Assembly (NCBI GenBank): GCA_938016265.1
Contig: CALLWB010000068.1
Span: 88,400 to 152,399 of the forward strand
Length of the DNA: 64,000 nucleotides
Source of the DNA: an uncultured Saprospiraceae bacterium
GTDB lineage: Bacteria; Bacteroidota; Bacteroidia; Chitinophagales; Saprospiraceae
Reading direction: 5' to 3'
The notes under the pieces: generated by a model
Database searches by the model: none
Seen by the model: the letters and a program-made list of their open reading frames with translations, nothing else
What the model was told of the DNA's origin: nothing
Translations under genes and position numbers: made by a program
Shown: positions 17,453 through 26,974 of the stretch, piece after piece
How positions within the stretch are numbered: the stretch's first letter is position 1
How the letters are laid out: every line of letters starts with the position of its first letter

Positions 17453-18745
17453 TCAATTACCGCCATATTGCTCGACATACTTCAACACTGTTTGGTAGTA
17501 CGTCTCGACTGCTTCGCCGATTCTGGAGCTGGTTTTTATTCCTTTTTCTTTGTAGTCGGTGAGGTAGAGGCGCTTGGCTTCTTCTGCGCTGTCTTGCAAA
17601 AAACTTTCACCAAAAACGAGGGCGCCTTTTATGTGTCTAGTGAGGAAAAGGTTGCGTGCATAAACACCCGATTTCCCAGCATAAACACTGTTTTTATTCA
17701 AGTAGAAAACGTTGTTTTTGTTTTCGATGGCGGGGACTTTCAAGACCGCTTCATGTTGTTGCATAAAGACATCAGACAGTTCAATAGAACGCTTCAAATC
17801 TTGTGACAACAGCAATCGAAGGAAGTGCAGCCGGTCTATCGGTTTTTTGAGTTCTCCCTCCATGAAACCACCTCCGACAAAGGCCATACTGTAGTTTTTA
17901 TCTGTTGGTTTGTAATACCCATCTACCATATTTGCACCGCTGGCATTGTAGTGAATGATCAGGGTGATATCAGGCTTAAAGGCATTGATTTTGTCTGCAC
18001 GGGTTTGGAGATCTTGCCGGTTGAAGTATCCTCTGAATTTTTCGCTGATCGTGGCCTCTTGTTCGTACCAATCGCATTGTTTTTGGGTCAATTTTTCTGA
18101 AGCGACATCTCTTTTTAGGTCGCGGCTCATTCCTTTTTTTAGCCATTTATCGAAATTCATTCCTGCAGCGCTTTTCCCTCGTTTTCTTGTCATTAGAATG
18201 ATGGCGCCTTCTTTTTTGAGTCGTTTTCGGAGTATCGCTGCGGTCTCATAGGCCAAGTCGGATTCAAAAAATTGGACATCGTGGTCGAGTCCCAGGTCTT
18301 CTCCTTTTATTTTCATGAATTTTCGTTCGATAATGGCATTTTCAAAACGGTTGGCACTATGGCCGGGATCGATGACGATCTTCATTCCCTTTAGTGAATT
18401 GGGTGTTTTTTTGATTGGCTCGAGGGCGTAGTATTGACTTTCGTCGAATTTGCTGGTGCCTTTTGATAGGTATCGGTTTACTGTTTCATCGACGAAGTAG
18501 TTTTCTAGGAGATTTAAGAAGGTGGGGACTTCATTCCAGTAGATGGTGGCTTCTGGGATATTGTTGGCTCGGTCTTCCTTACTGGCATACATGGTGACGC
18601 CAACATCGTCGATTTTGATTTGGTCTTTTAATACCTCATGCCTGATTAGGAATGGGAAGTTTTCTTCTGCTCGCTGCTTGAAGTCCTGTGCGGAGAGCGC
18701 TACTAGAAAAAAGGAGTAAAAAATGACAAGTGCTACTATTTTCAT
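17453..18745 (-). CDS. N-acetylmuramoyl-L-alanine amidase (amidase_3 family)
   Basis: A 430-residue exported cell-wall hydrolase. Signal peptide 1-19. An unassigned N-terminal region of about 120 residues precedes the zinc amidase fold: IVIDPGH with the first zinc His (~residue 127), ESDLAYETAAILRKRL with the zinc Glu, IHYNAS with the second His, and GESFLQDSAEE, which supplies the likely catalytic Glu. A long insertion lies between the Glu helix and the IHYNAS strand, so it is larger than AmiC-type domains. No SPOR or LysM domain is seen. The product would split the amide bond between muramic acid and the stem peptide in the periplasm. Confidence 0.82.
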   Translation of the reverse strand: MKIVALVIFYSFFLVALSAQDFKQRAEENFPFLIRHEVLKDQIKIDDVGVTMYASKEDRANNIPEATIYWNEVPTFLNLLENYFVDETVNRYLSKGTSKFDESQYYALEPIKKTPNSLKGMKIVIDPGHSANRFENAIIERKFMKIKGEDLGLDHDVQFFESDLAYETAAILRKRLKKEGAIILMTRKRGKSAAGMNFDKWLKKGMSRDLKRDVASEKLTQKQCDWYEQEATISEKFRGYFNRQDLQTRADKINAFKPDITLIIHYNASGANMVDGYYKPTDKNYSMAFVGGGFMEGELKKPIDRLHFLRLLLSQDLKRSIELSDVFMQQHEAVLKVPAIENKNNVFYLNKNSVYAGKSGVYARNLFLTRHIKGALVFGESFLQDSAEEAKRLYLTDYKEKGIKTSSRIGEAVETYYQTVLKYVEQYGGN

Positions 18746-18945
18746 TGAATTAAATTAAGACCACAAATCTAAACTTTTCTCTTGAATCTTTTGGGAAGAC
18801 CCTAAGCTGTTGGTTTTTAACCATATAGCTTCGGGCATAATAAATGAGCTATGATAGCATGTAAATCAGGCATTATTCCTAGTAAATTTACTTAGAACTG
18901 GATTGTTTCTTACAAATTGTTTTCCTTCTTAAAGGATACTTTAAA

Positions 18946-19137
18946 ATGACAGATAAGAAAAAACCGTGTCGAGAAAATCAGAAATAAAAAACGGGCCCAA
19001 GAAATGCTCGGAGAATTAAGGCACCTAAATACCTTGAAGTTTATTCGGAAATTGATCATTTATATGACGAGGAAGATTTGTTAATCCTATTGAAAAAAGG
19101 CCTTAATGTAAACAAGAAAATAAGTTGTAAAGCTTAA
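18946..19137 (+). pseudogene. Small frame with an in-frame stop (possible gene remnant)
   Basis: From ATG 18946 the frame reads MTDKKKPCRENQK, then TAA at 18985-18987, then 49 further codons that look protein-like (RIKAPKYLEVYSEIDHLYDE, then EDLLILLKKGLN) to a TAA at 19135-19137. The second part is charged, with well-mixed hydrophobic residues, unlike random AT-rich reading. Either a short gene was broken by one base change or the downstream part starts at another codon. I do not recognise the family. The rest of 18746-19241 holds a hairpin (AAGCT/AGCTT and TGGTT/AACCA, 18804-18831) but no other gene. Confidence 0.35.
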
Positions 19138-19241
19138 GTCATGAGCACAAAAATTTAGCCCCCGATCCACCTTGAAAATTCCATCTTTAAAAATTCTGAC
19201 TTTGAATAGGGTTTTACTTAAGTGTTGACCCTGGAAAACGG

Positions 19242-21164
19242 CTACTTCGGCACCCCAGAAAAGACACCAAAATTCGGACTTAACAAGATATTGTCCAACC
19301 CGTTGATGTCTCCATCCATATTAAAATCACCATTCAAATATTTAAGAAAATTACCATTTTGAGTATTCCAAAGCAGCTTGTCGTTGACACTTATGTCGTA
19401 GCCACTAGGATCTTCCTGCCCATCGCCCATGTACAAGGCCCAAACACCAGTAGCCACCTCCATCGAACCAGCACCTGTTCCCTGAAAACTATTCTGCGCA
19501 GAAAAATCAAAAACAGTCGTCTGTCCGCCAACAAACGATAAAGGCTGGGGAGACATTACCGCAAGGTGATTGCGATGTTTTACAAAAAGAAAATAGTTGC
19601 CCGGGCTAATCCCAAAATCAATTGGCAATCCATCCACAGAAATCACTGAACCATTTGTCAATAACAGCGCAGCCTGGCTCGCAATTTGGGTAGTCGGGAA
19701 ATCAGCATCTCGCAGTTCAACCCATACCCAATCTACAATCGGCAAAGTATTCAAAATAGACGGATCGGAGGGCGTAAATGTCCCGGAATAAGGATCCAAC
19801 AAGGGCAAAATCCCAAACCTCCGCAATGAATCATACATGGTCGCATTGCCCACGTTCAAAGGCCCTTCCAGCAGCAACCGAACATCAAGCAACGGACTGG
19901 CAAAGGAAGTAACCAACTCATAAGCACCAATGTCAAAACCCGATCCATTTGGCCTGGCAACTCCCAGGAGATCGTCCATCACCAAGGAACTTACAAGGTT
20001 TGTCCCAGCATCTACGGCTTGTCCCGTGGGCAATAACTGATAGTCAGCACCCGGAGCCACAAAAATAAAAGATTCTCCATTTGCTAGTTGTGAATTGCCG
20101 TCAAAACCGAGTGCCTGCCAAGCAGATAAACTAATCGTTGAACCATCTCCACTGGCACTCATTTTGTCGTTTAGAATATTGTAATCGCAGGAGAGCTGGC
20201 TGGTAGATTCCGCAGCAATGCACCCTCTCCAAGCGTGTTGGTTGATGATGATATTGTTGTAAATCTCCGTGTTTTGATTGGCGCCATTCTTTAGCAGAAT
20301 TCCCCAGCGGCCATCCGATGGTACGACGATCGTATTGTTGAAAATTTTTGCGCCATTCGTCACAATTGCTCCATCTTGCTGGAACAAAGCGATGCCTTGG
20401 GAATAGTGGTTGTTGTAAATGAGATTGTTGTAGACGACTGGGTTTTGCAAGCCGTCCATGTTGATGCCTGCTCCCCCCCCGTTATTATAAATAATATTGT
20501 TGTAGACTTTGGCATCACTGATGATCCCATCTCCACCGATAGAAGCGTCCGCATTCATATGAATGCCGATGTTGTTATTGCCATAGCAGGTGTTGTACCG
20601 GATGATTGGTCGGTCAGAACTGTTAGAAACATAAATACCATGTTCATCAATCGCATTCGTACAAACATTGTTTTCGATGAGAATGTCGTCGGTAAATCCG
20701 GTGAAAATTCCGCGTTCTGCATTTCCATCGCAGGTACAATTTCGAATGACGCAATTATTGGCGAGGACGACTCGAATTCCATTTCCTGAGCCTGGCATAT
20801 TGTTGGATATAAAACCATCAATTACAATAAAATCAGTCCCTTCTATATTAATGCCGTCGTCTCTAACTGGTCCACTTTGTACAATCCGCACATTGTTGCC
20901 CAGGGCCTTAAAAGTGATGGGCGAACCTGCCGTCCCGCTTGCTCCCCTGTGATCAAACCCTACATAATTTCCATCCGCAACAAATACGTTGTCCCCTGCG
21001 ATTACAATATCTGAAGCGTGTTCTAGAGTTAGAAAGGCACTAGAAAGAGATAAGCCCGAATTGGAGTCATTTCCACCGTTGGAGACATAATAATCTGTTG
21101 CTTTTGCAAATTGTAAGACAATAGAAACGAGGCAAATTGCCAGTAGTAATTTTAGATGTTTCAT
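19242..21164 (-). CDS. Secreted right-handed beta-helix protein with Saprospiria-type C-terminal module
   Basis: A 640-residue exported protein. Signal peptide 1-22. DUF1565-like opening YYVSNGGNDSNSGLSLSSAF, then a right-handed parallel beta-helix (~60-400) with many Asn ladder repeats (IIYNNGGGAGINMDG, LIYNNHYSQGIALFQQDG, IFNNTIVV). This fold is used by polysaccharide lyases and surface adhesins; no lyase active site could be placed. The C-terminal ~215 residues form a module with VDWVWVELRDADFP, HRNHLAVMSPQPL and a calcium-loop-like DFNMDGDINGLDN (dockerin-like spacing), which I associate with Bacteroidota surface proteins. No type A sorting domain follows, so this tail may itself be the surface-attachment signal. 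Confidence 0.8.
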   Translation of the reverse strand: MKHLKLLLAICLVSIVLQFAKATDYYVSNGGNDSNSGLSLSSAFLTLEHASDIVIAGDNVFVADGNYVGFDHRGASGTAGSPITFKALGNNVRIVQSGPVRDDGINIEGTDFIVIDGFISNNMPGSGNGIRVVLANNCVIRNCTCDGNAERGIFTGFTDDILIENNVCTNAIDEHGIYVSNSSDRPIIRYNTCYGNNNIGIHMNADASIGGDGIISDAKVYNNIIYNNGGGAGINMDGLQNPVVYNNLIYNNHYSQGIALFQQDGAIVTNGAKIFNNTIVVPSDGRWGILLKNGANQNTEIYNNIIINQHAWRGCIAAESTSQLSCDYNILNDKMSASGDGSTISLSAWQALGFDGNSQLANGESFIFVAPGADYQLLPTGQAVDAGTNLVSSLVMDDLLGVARPNGSGFDIGAYELVTSFASPLLDVRLLLEGPLNVGNATMYDSLRRFGILPLLDPYSGTFTPSDPSILNTLPIVDWVWVELRDADFPTTQIASQAALLLTNGSVISVDGLPIDFGISPGNYFLFVKHRNHLAVMSPQPLSFVGGQTTVFDFSAQNSFQGTGAGSMEVATGVWALYMGDGQEDPSGYDISVNDKLLWNTQNGNFLKYLNGDFNMDGDINGLDNILLSPNFGVFSGVPK

Positions 21165-21372
21165 AATGTAATGATTAGCTGCTAAATCAGGGTGTTTGGC
21201 AGATGACTAAATAAATAACGGGGTTTATTTGGAATTTGGCTTATGTAAAATATGGAAAAAACGATTGATTTACAAACATTTATATGCGTAATGGGATTGT
21301 ATAGTATATTCCTAGTCATTTTTTGATCCGGAATATTTTTCCAAGAATAAATTGAACTCAGAGGACTAATTA

Positions 21373-21380
21373 TATCTTTG
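21373..21380 (+). promoter_or_regulatory. Predicted -7 promoter element of the SDR gene
   Basis: TATCTTTG, matching TAnnTTTG, 18 bp before the SDR start codon. The leader would be only about 10-12 nt. Confidence 0.5.
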
Positions 21381-21398
21381 CACCTACAATCTTTAAGT

Positions 21399-22232
21399 AT
21401 GAAAATAAACGGAAAAATAGCCGTTGTAACAGGTGCTGGATCAGGAATAGGCCGAGCATTGGCATTGGCACTTTCGAAGGAAGGAGCGCGACTCGCCTTG
21501 AATGACTTCAACAAACAAACGCTCGAAGAAACTGGAGCACTCGTCGAAGAACAAGGAGGAGAAGCTCCTTTGCTTGTTGATTTTGACGTCGCAGATCATA
21601 AAAAAATGCATGCTTTCGCAGAACAAGTTGCCAGCCATTTTGGACAAGTAGATATCATGATAAACAATGCTGGCGTTGCGCTAGGGAAAGTTACTGCGGA
21701 GGACGTCGAATACGAAGACTTTGAGTGGATCATGGGCATCAATTTTTGGGGAATGGTTTATGGGAGTAAGGCATTTCTTCCATTTCTGAAAGCGAGGACG
21801 GAAGCCAGTTTGGTGAATATCTCCAGTCTGTTTGGGTTGATCGGGATTGCCTATCAGGCTCCGTATTGCACCACAAAGTTTGCTATACGCGGGTTTACCG
21901 AATCGTTGAGGATGGAAATGCTGGATTTGTCCCCTCAAGTGTGTGTTACCAGTGTGCACCCGGGAGGAATAAAAACAAAAATCGCCCGCTCCGCAAGAGT
22001 AGTCGGCAGTGCAACAAAAAAAGAAAGCGAACAGCTCGTCAATAAGTTTGAACAATCTTTTATGAAAACAACCGCCGAAGAAGCCGCCCGTGTAATTCTA
22101 AAAGGCATCAAAAAGAAAAAGGGGCAGGTCATTATCGGAAACGATGCTAAAATTCCGTCCCTAATCGCACGAGTATTGCCATCAAGGTATATTAATATTA
22201 TTGGCAAAGCAATGAAGAGAAGCGGTATTTGA
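21399..22232 (+). CDS. Short-chain dehydrogenase/reductase
   Basis: A 277-residue classical SDR. Cofactor motif TGAGSGIG at residues 12-19, NNAG near 90, catalytic Ser in VNISSLFG and the Tyr-Lys pair in YCTTKFAIRG. The acidic residue after strand 2 (LNDFN) suggests NAD(H) preference, which is only an inference. A ~30-residue C-terminal helix-rich extension (VIIGNDAKIPSLIARVLPSR) is of the kind seen in acyl- or lipid-acting SDRs. ATG 21399 is taken because MKINGKIAVVTGAG is the natural start. It stands alone, with its own promoter. Confidence 0.88.
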   Translation: MKINGKIAVVTGAGSGIGRALALALSKEGARLALNDFNKQTLEETGALVEEQGGEAPLLVDFDVADHKKMHAFAEQVASHFGQVDIMINNAGVALGKVTAEDVEYEDFEWIMGINFWGMVYGSKAFLPFLKARTEASLVNISSLFGLIGIAYQAPYCTTKFAIRGFTESLRMEMLDLSPQVCVTSVHPGGIKTKIARSARVVGSATKKESEQLVNKFEQSFMKTTAEEAARVILKGIKKKKGQVIIGNDAKIPSLIARVLPSRYINIIGKAMKRSGI

Positions 22233-22594
22233 CAACTATTTTCTCTTCAAAAAAAAATTCTAAAAACGACCAAACCTTTTTTTATTTTCAATCGTTTTAA
22301 TGGTTGATAGATTCTTTTATGAAACACTCATTTTAGTGAAAATTATAATGTTTGAATTATGAACTGTAGATTTATTGGACTCATTCACTTTATATTTTTG
22401 TATTTTAATGATCCTGGACTGAAGTCAATTCTTTCAGGTGTGCCTCCCCCTTCCAAGTAGGTTTATCACAATTATTTTCCTGGTTTCTATATGAAAAGGA
22501 CAATTTTCTTTGTCCTGTTTCCTTAAAAAATTATTAGCAACTGTTGGTCCTTTTTTGATCATACAGCGGCTTAACCATCGTTGAATTTAGTAAT
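22233..22594. other. Intergenic region without a gene
   Basis: AT-rich. A 33-codon frame at about 22358-22459 has no coding character. No terminator or structured RNA was recognised. Confidence 0.4.
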
Positions 22595-24373
22595 ATGAAA
22601 AAGATAAAAAAACATTTTATCGTTTTCCTGTTGGTAGCATTTAGTTGTGGTCTTTCTTATTGGAATGCCTTATCGAATGATTTTATGATGACCTGGGATG
22701 ACGATGCTTATATTTTTGAAAACCCCCATATTGAGCCCGAAAATTTGCAGGGGATAATTGAGGTCTTTACTACTGGTTTTGAAGCCAACTATCACCCATT
22801 GACCTTATTGTCTCTTGCGGTTGATCATGCCATTTGGGGAAAAAATCCTTTTGGCTACCATTTGACCAATTTGCTGTTGCATCTGTTGGTTTCGTTGCTT
22901 GTATATTGGTTTACTTTTTTGCTCGTGAAGAACAAGAATGCGAGTATTTTTGCTAGTTTGTTGTTTGCTTTGCACCCAATGCATGTGGAGTCGGTAGCCT
23001 GGGTTTCTGAGCGGAAGGACATGTTGTATTTGCTGTTTTTGATTGCTGGATTGATTGGGTATGTTCGGTACCTGGATAAATTGGATGCGCGCTTTTTTAT
23101 TGCTTCTCTAGTATTTTGTGTGTTGTCTATGCTGTCCAAGCCGAACGCGGTTGTTTTTCCAGTATTGGTCGTTCTGTTGGATTTTTGGAAGGGAAGGCCC
23201 TGGCAAACCAAGAATTATCTGGAAAAAATTCCTTTTTTCGCATTGGCGGCTATTTTTTCGCTGCTGACAATTCATTATCAAGGGTCGTATGATGCGATTG
23301 CAGATTTGTCGGGTTATGGTATCTTCCAACGTGTACAAATGGTGTGTTATAGTTGGATTGTATATTTCTATAAATTCTTCTTTCCAGTTTATCTTTCGGG
23401 CTTTTATCAGTATCCATTAGTTGATGTTGTTTTTCCGATTCAGATACAGGTAGCACCGTTTATTTGTTTTGCATTGGCTGTTTTTGCATTGATCTATCGA
23501 TCCAAATATCTGGCTATCGGGTTGGCATTTTTTACAGTAAGTCTGTTGCCTGTCCTACAAATAATACCAGTCGGCAGTGCACTATTAGCAGAACGCTACA
23601 CCTACCTCCCTTATGTCGGCCTAGGACTGATCGCTGCTCAATCTTTTGCATGGATAGAACAACAGTATTCCAATTATAAATGGATATTAGCGATAAGCAC
23701 CTCCTTTCTATTATTACTGTTTGCCATCATCACACACGAACGCACCGCTGTTTGGCAAAACGACTATACCTTCTGGACAGACGTCATCAAAAAAGATCCG
23801 AACACCATGATGGGACGCCTGGGATTAGGCAACCACCACTATAGAAATGGAGATCTGGATGCAAGCATCAAACAATATGAGGATGTTCTCAAGGTGTTCC
23901 CTAATAGTATTGACGCCCATTCGTTTTTAGGTTTTTTGTACGAGGAATTGGAAGAACCTGAAAAGGCAATTGAGCACTACGACTGGGCCGCTTATCTCGA
24001 TGAAGCAGATGCATACATTCGAAAAAGAAGAGGAAAATTACTCTTGAAACTCGGTCTTTGGCCTGAAGCAATCAAAGATTTGAGTTTTTGTGTAGAGAAT
24101 GATCCTTCTGAATCAGAGATTTATATTTTAAGAGCAGATGCCTTTTTTGGTATTGGCGACAAGTTTAAAGCAAAACAGGACTGGTCGAAAGCCATCTCCC
24201 TAGGAACGGAAAATCCCAAAGCCTACTTCAACCTGGGCAATTATTTTTATGAAAAAGGCCAGTTTGAAATTGCAAAACACAATTTCGAAATGGCGACTAA
24301 TCTAAATCCAGAAAAGCAACTCTACCGTCAAATGGTTTCCGTTGTCAATGAGTTGATGAAGAATAATGGATAA
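22595..24373 (+). CDS. GT-C-type membrane protein with TPR repeats (TMTC-like)
   Basis: A 592-residue inner-membrane protein. After a first helix come WDDDAYIFENPHI, the acidic GT-C active-site loop, and the family landmarks NYHPLTLLSLAVDH and HPMHVESVAWVSERKDML. About 10-11 transmembrane helices run to residue 390. From about 400 to 585 are tetratricopeptide repeats (GNHHYRNGDLDASIKQYEDV, AYFNLGNYFYEKGQFEIAKH). The layout is that of eukaryotic TMTC O-mannosyltransferases and their bacterial relatives. Transfer of a lipid-linked sugar to exported protein is plausible but unproven. A strong terminator follows at 24434. Confidence 0.8.
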   Translation: MKKIKKHFIVFLLVAFSCGLSYWNALSNDFMMTWDDDAYIFENPHIEPENLQGIIEVFTTGFEANYHPLTLLSLAVDHAIWGKNPFGYHLTNLLLHLLVSLLVYWFTFLLVKNKNASIFASLLFALHPMHVESVAWVSERKDMLYLLFLIAGLIGYVRYLDKLDARFFIASLVFCVLSMLSKPNAVVFPVLVVLLDFWKGRPWQTKNYLEKIPFFALAAIFSLLTIHYQGSYDAIADLSGYGIFQRVQMVCYSWIVYFYKFFFPVYLSGFYQYPLVDVVFPIQIQVAPFICFALAVFALIYRSKYLAIGLAFFTVSLLPVLQIIPVGSALLAERYTYLPYVGLGLIAAQSFAWIEQQYSNYKWILAISTSFLLLLFAIITHERTAVWQNDYTFWTDVIKKDPNTMMGRLGLGNHHYRNGDLDASIKQYEDVLKVFPNSIDAHSFLGFLYEELEEPEKAIEHYDWAAYLDEADAYIRKRRGKLLLKLGLWPEAIKDLSFCVENDPSESEIYILRADAFFGIGDKFKAKQDWSKAISLGTENPKAYFNLGNYFYEKGQFEIAKHNFEMATNLNPEKQLYRQMVSVVNELMKNNG

Positions 24374-24433
24374 CGTAGTTAGTAGAAGGGGAAAGGACCT
24401 TTTATAGCCACTTCGAGAGTAATAATATAAAAG

Positions 24434-24475
24434 AAGAGCGACTAAAATTCTTTGATTTTTCTAGTCGCTCTTTTT
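24434..24475 (+). terminator. Intrinsic terminator between convergent genes
   Basis: An 11-bp perfect stem (AAGAGCGACTA with TAGTCGCTCTT) and T-run, 60 bp after the TPR gene. The A-rich left flank lets it also serve the opposing DUF3089 gene ending at 24502. Confidence 0.88.
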
Positions 24476-24501
24476 ATTATAATGTTTTCTTTACAAAATT
24501 A

Positions 24502-25563
24502 TCATCGAACGTTGACGGAGTTTTTTGCTTCAAAGAAAGTAGCAATACGTTGCTCCAGGTTCTCTCTAATGTTCGCATAAAACAGGTTGATGTCACCAAT
24601 GTGCCAGTTCTTTAGGTTCATTAGTTTTGCACCTAGGATATTTGGTTGATTGATCCAAAGGACACCATCAACAATCTGTGCATCACACGCTTCTGGCCGA
24701 ACCTTTGAAAAGTTTTTCAAAACGGCCCCTTTGTTTAGATCATCAGGCGCATACCCTTTGTCCGTTGTCCAAGTTAGCGGATTGGTTACTTCGTAGTTAT
24801 TTTCTTTAGTATCCCATTCAGGGAAAAAACCTTTTTTGTATGTCCTCCAGGTACAATAGCAAGTAGTTTGTTCTGGTGTCTCACAAACTGGAATAGTTGT
24901 AACTTTGTCCTTGTCAACTGGCATCCCAATGACATAGGCGGCCACCAACTGGTTTTTCAAGTCGGTGTCATCAAACAATTCTGACAGTAAACGACTCGTA
25001 TGCGTTGTCCCTTGGCTATGAGAAGCAATAATAAATGGTCGGCCATTGTTGTAGTGCTCCATATAATGTTGGAATGCTTTTTTTACATCTTGGTAAGCAA
25101 GATTCAGTGCTTGCTCAGTATCTTTTTTGAATGCGGGATCTGTATTGTAGTAGGAATGGATATGTGCCTGGCGATATCTGGGAGCATAGACTCTGCCAGA
25201 ACCATTAAATACACTAGACTGGTATTTGATCGTTGTCTCGTCTGTTTTTTTGTTTAATTCTGGATCATTCACATCTGCATTCCACTGATCCATGCCTTTG
25301 TTGCCGTTGTAAGTTGTTGGATGAACAAAAAACACATCGACTTGAGCTTCTTTTTGGCGATCAGTAAATCCTTTTGGAGTATTGTCTGCAGCATCTTGTC
25401 TGCCAGGCAAAGCCGCCCAATGGTCAGTATTACTGTAGTCTGGATTTGGCGCATGTGGTTGCGCATCAAAATGAAATTTTGGATATCCTTTGTACCAGTA
25501 TTGTGCGTTAGAATTGAAAGAAAAGGCAGTAAGCATGCCTAGGAGTAATAAGTAACTTTTCAT
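24502..25563 (-). CDS. Secreted DUF3089 alpha/beta-hydrolase-like protein
   Basis: A 353-residue exported protein. Signal peptide MKSYLLLLGMLTAFSFNSNA at 1-20. DUF3089 features: VDVFFVHPTTYNG, YAPRYRQAHIHSYY, and the nucleophile elbow FIIASHSQGTTHTSRLL with Ser in SHSQG. Late in the protein are a Cys pair (CETPEQTTCYC) and VDGVLWINQPNILG. The fold is alpha/beta hydrolase; the natural substrate of the family is not known to me. ATG 25563 is chosen because it puts the signal peptide at the N-terminus; the frame is open 34 codons further upstream. Confidence 0.78.
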   Translation of the reverse strand: MKSYLLLLGMLTAFSFNSNAQYWYKGYPKFHFDAQPHAPNPDYSNTDHWAALPGRQDAADNTPKGFTDRQKEAQVDVFFVHPTTYNGNKGMDQWNADVNDPELNKKTDETTIKYQSSVFNGSGRVYAPRYRQAHIHSYYNTDPAFKKDTEQALNLAYQDVKKAFQHYMEHYNNGRPFIIASHSQGTTHTSRLLSELFDDTDLKNQLVAAYVIGMPVDKDKVTTIPVCETPEQTTCYCTWRTYKKGFFPEWDTKENNYEVTNPLTWTTDKGYAPDDLNKGAVLKNFSKVRPEACDAQIVDGVLWINQPNILGAKLMNLKNWHIGDINLFYANIRENLEQRIATFFEAKNSVNVR

Positions 25564-25800
25564 AAATTTGGTGGTTTGCACATTAATAGCAAAAAAAATA
25601 CCGAACTTTCTTAATGTGTTCTTGGTTATACGGTAAAAGAATGGATTTGATACGGCAACCTGCATGTTTGTTGTGTTTTATTTCCGTACTTTTATGCAAA
25701 TTTTTTTATTTATTAGAATTACATGTATTAACATTATTATTGAGTTCAGTCTCTGAACACTTAATTTCCTTAATATACTTAGTAACTTAATTAACCAAAC

Positions 25801-26247
25801 ATGAGTCTTACAGACAAAATTATGACCGAGATGAAATCGGCCATGAAAAACAAAGAGAAACAGAAATTAACCGCTTTACGAGCAGTCAAAGCAGCCATTC
25901 TTCTTGCTCAAACAGAAACGAGTGATCGGAGCCTTACTGAAGACGCAGAAATCAAAATTTTACAGAAGTTAGTAAAACAACGTAAAGAGTCTTTTGAAAT
26001 CTATACGACACAAGGTAGAGAAGACTTGGCAGCCATCGAAAAAGTGGAAATTGACGTGATTTCTGAATTTTTGCCTGAAGCCATGAGCGAGGAAGAAATA
26101 GAAAAAACGGTAAAACAAGTAATTGCCGATGTAGGAGCAGAATCAATGAAGGACATGGGTAAAGTGATGGGAATGGCCTCCAAAAAATTGGCCGGTCAAG
26201 CAGACGGGAGAGTAATCAGCGGGATCGTTAAAAAATTGTTGTCTTAA
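25801..26247 (+). CDS. yqeY: GatB/YqeY domain protein
   Basis: A 148-residue cytoplasmic protein with the YqeY fold from end to end: MSLTDKIMTEMKSAMKNKEK, KLTALRAVKAAILLAQTE, KLVKQRKESFEIYTTQGRED, LPEAMSEEEIEKTV, and the C-terminal GKVMGMASKKLAGQADGRVI. The fold is that of the tRNA-binding tail of GatB amidotransferase subunits, but the free-standing protein has no agreed function. It is followed by a CvpA gene after 57 bp. Confidence 0.93.
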   Translation: MSLTDKIMTEMKSAMKNKEKQKLTALRAVKAAILLAQTETSDRSLTEDAEIKILQKLVKQRKESFEIYTTQGREDLAAIEKVEIDVISEFLPEAMSEEEIEKTVKQVIADVGAESMKDMGKVMGMASKKLAGQADGRVISGIVKKLLS

Positions 26248-26304
26248 CGACTCTCTATTTGAACAATTAGAACGCACTAATTTTTTCATCAAAATAGTTT
26301 ATCG

Positions 26305-26853
26305 ATGTGGATTGATATTGTCTTTGGGGTTGTAGTAATTTATGGCCTATATTCTGGCTATTCGAAAGGGATCATTAAAACGTTGTTTGTGGCCCTTTCT
26401 TTGGTTGTTGGTTTTGCTGCGGCAATGACGCTGACTCCATTGGTAGCAGACTTCATTCGCAATGTATTTGGCAGTAGCTCGACGTTGGTGCCTGTCGCTG
26501 CATTTTTGATTACTTTTTTTGGATCTGTTTTGTTGGTCCGATTGCTGGCCAAAGTATTAGAAAAAGGATTGAAGACGGTACGACTCAACTTTGTGAATAA
26601 ATTGGGTGGGGGCGCTTTGCTTGCCGCCATCGGTGTTTTCTTATTTAGTGTCGTCGTCTCTTTTGTTGATAAGGCGGGGTTGATCTCTGAAAGTACAAAA
26701 CTGGCTTCTCAATCCTACGTATTTCTAGCGCCATTAGCAGAAACAGGAATTGAAATAATCAGACAAATATTTCCGTTTGTAAAGGATATGTGGGAAAACA
26801 TTATTGACGCTTTCAAGGAGGTTGGAACGCAAGAACCAACCACTATCCAATAA
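26305..26853 (+). CDS. CvpA family membrane protein
   Basis: A 182-residue inner-membrane protein with four hydrophobic segments. The opening WIDIVFGVVVIYGLYSGYSKGIIKTLF is the CvpA/colicin V production motif, with the conserved Gly-x-x-x-Gly pattern. The C-terminal ~45 residues are soluble. CvpA homologues support envelope homeostasis and, in enterobacteria, colicin V secretion; no specific partner is indicated here. It probably forms a transcription unit with yqeY. Confidence 0.85.
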   Translation: MWIDIVFGVVVIYGLYSGYSKGIIKTLFVALSLVVGFAAAMTLTPLVADFIRNVFGSSSTLVPVAAFLITFFGSVLLVRLLAKVLEKGLKTVRLNFVNKLGGGALLAAIGVFLFSVVVSFVDKAGLISESTKLASQSYVFLAPLAETGIEIIRQIFPFVKDMWENIIDAFKEVGTQEPTTIQ

Positions 26854-26974
26854 AATGTCGGATGATTTGCCCAAAAAATTGACCCTTCGTGGCGATATAA
26901 GAATATCAATCCTTAACTTTGTAAAGAAGTTATTTACTCATTAATCAAAGAATGACTTCTTTTAGATAAATTCC

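Noticed and set aside
22358..22459. 33-codon frame in the gap before the TMTC-like gene
   Set aside because: Composition is as expected for AT-rich noncoding DNA; no promoter or domain.
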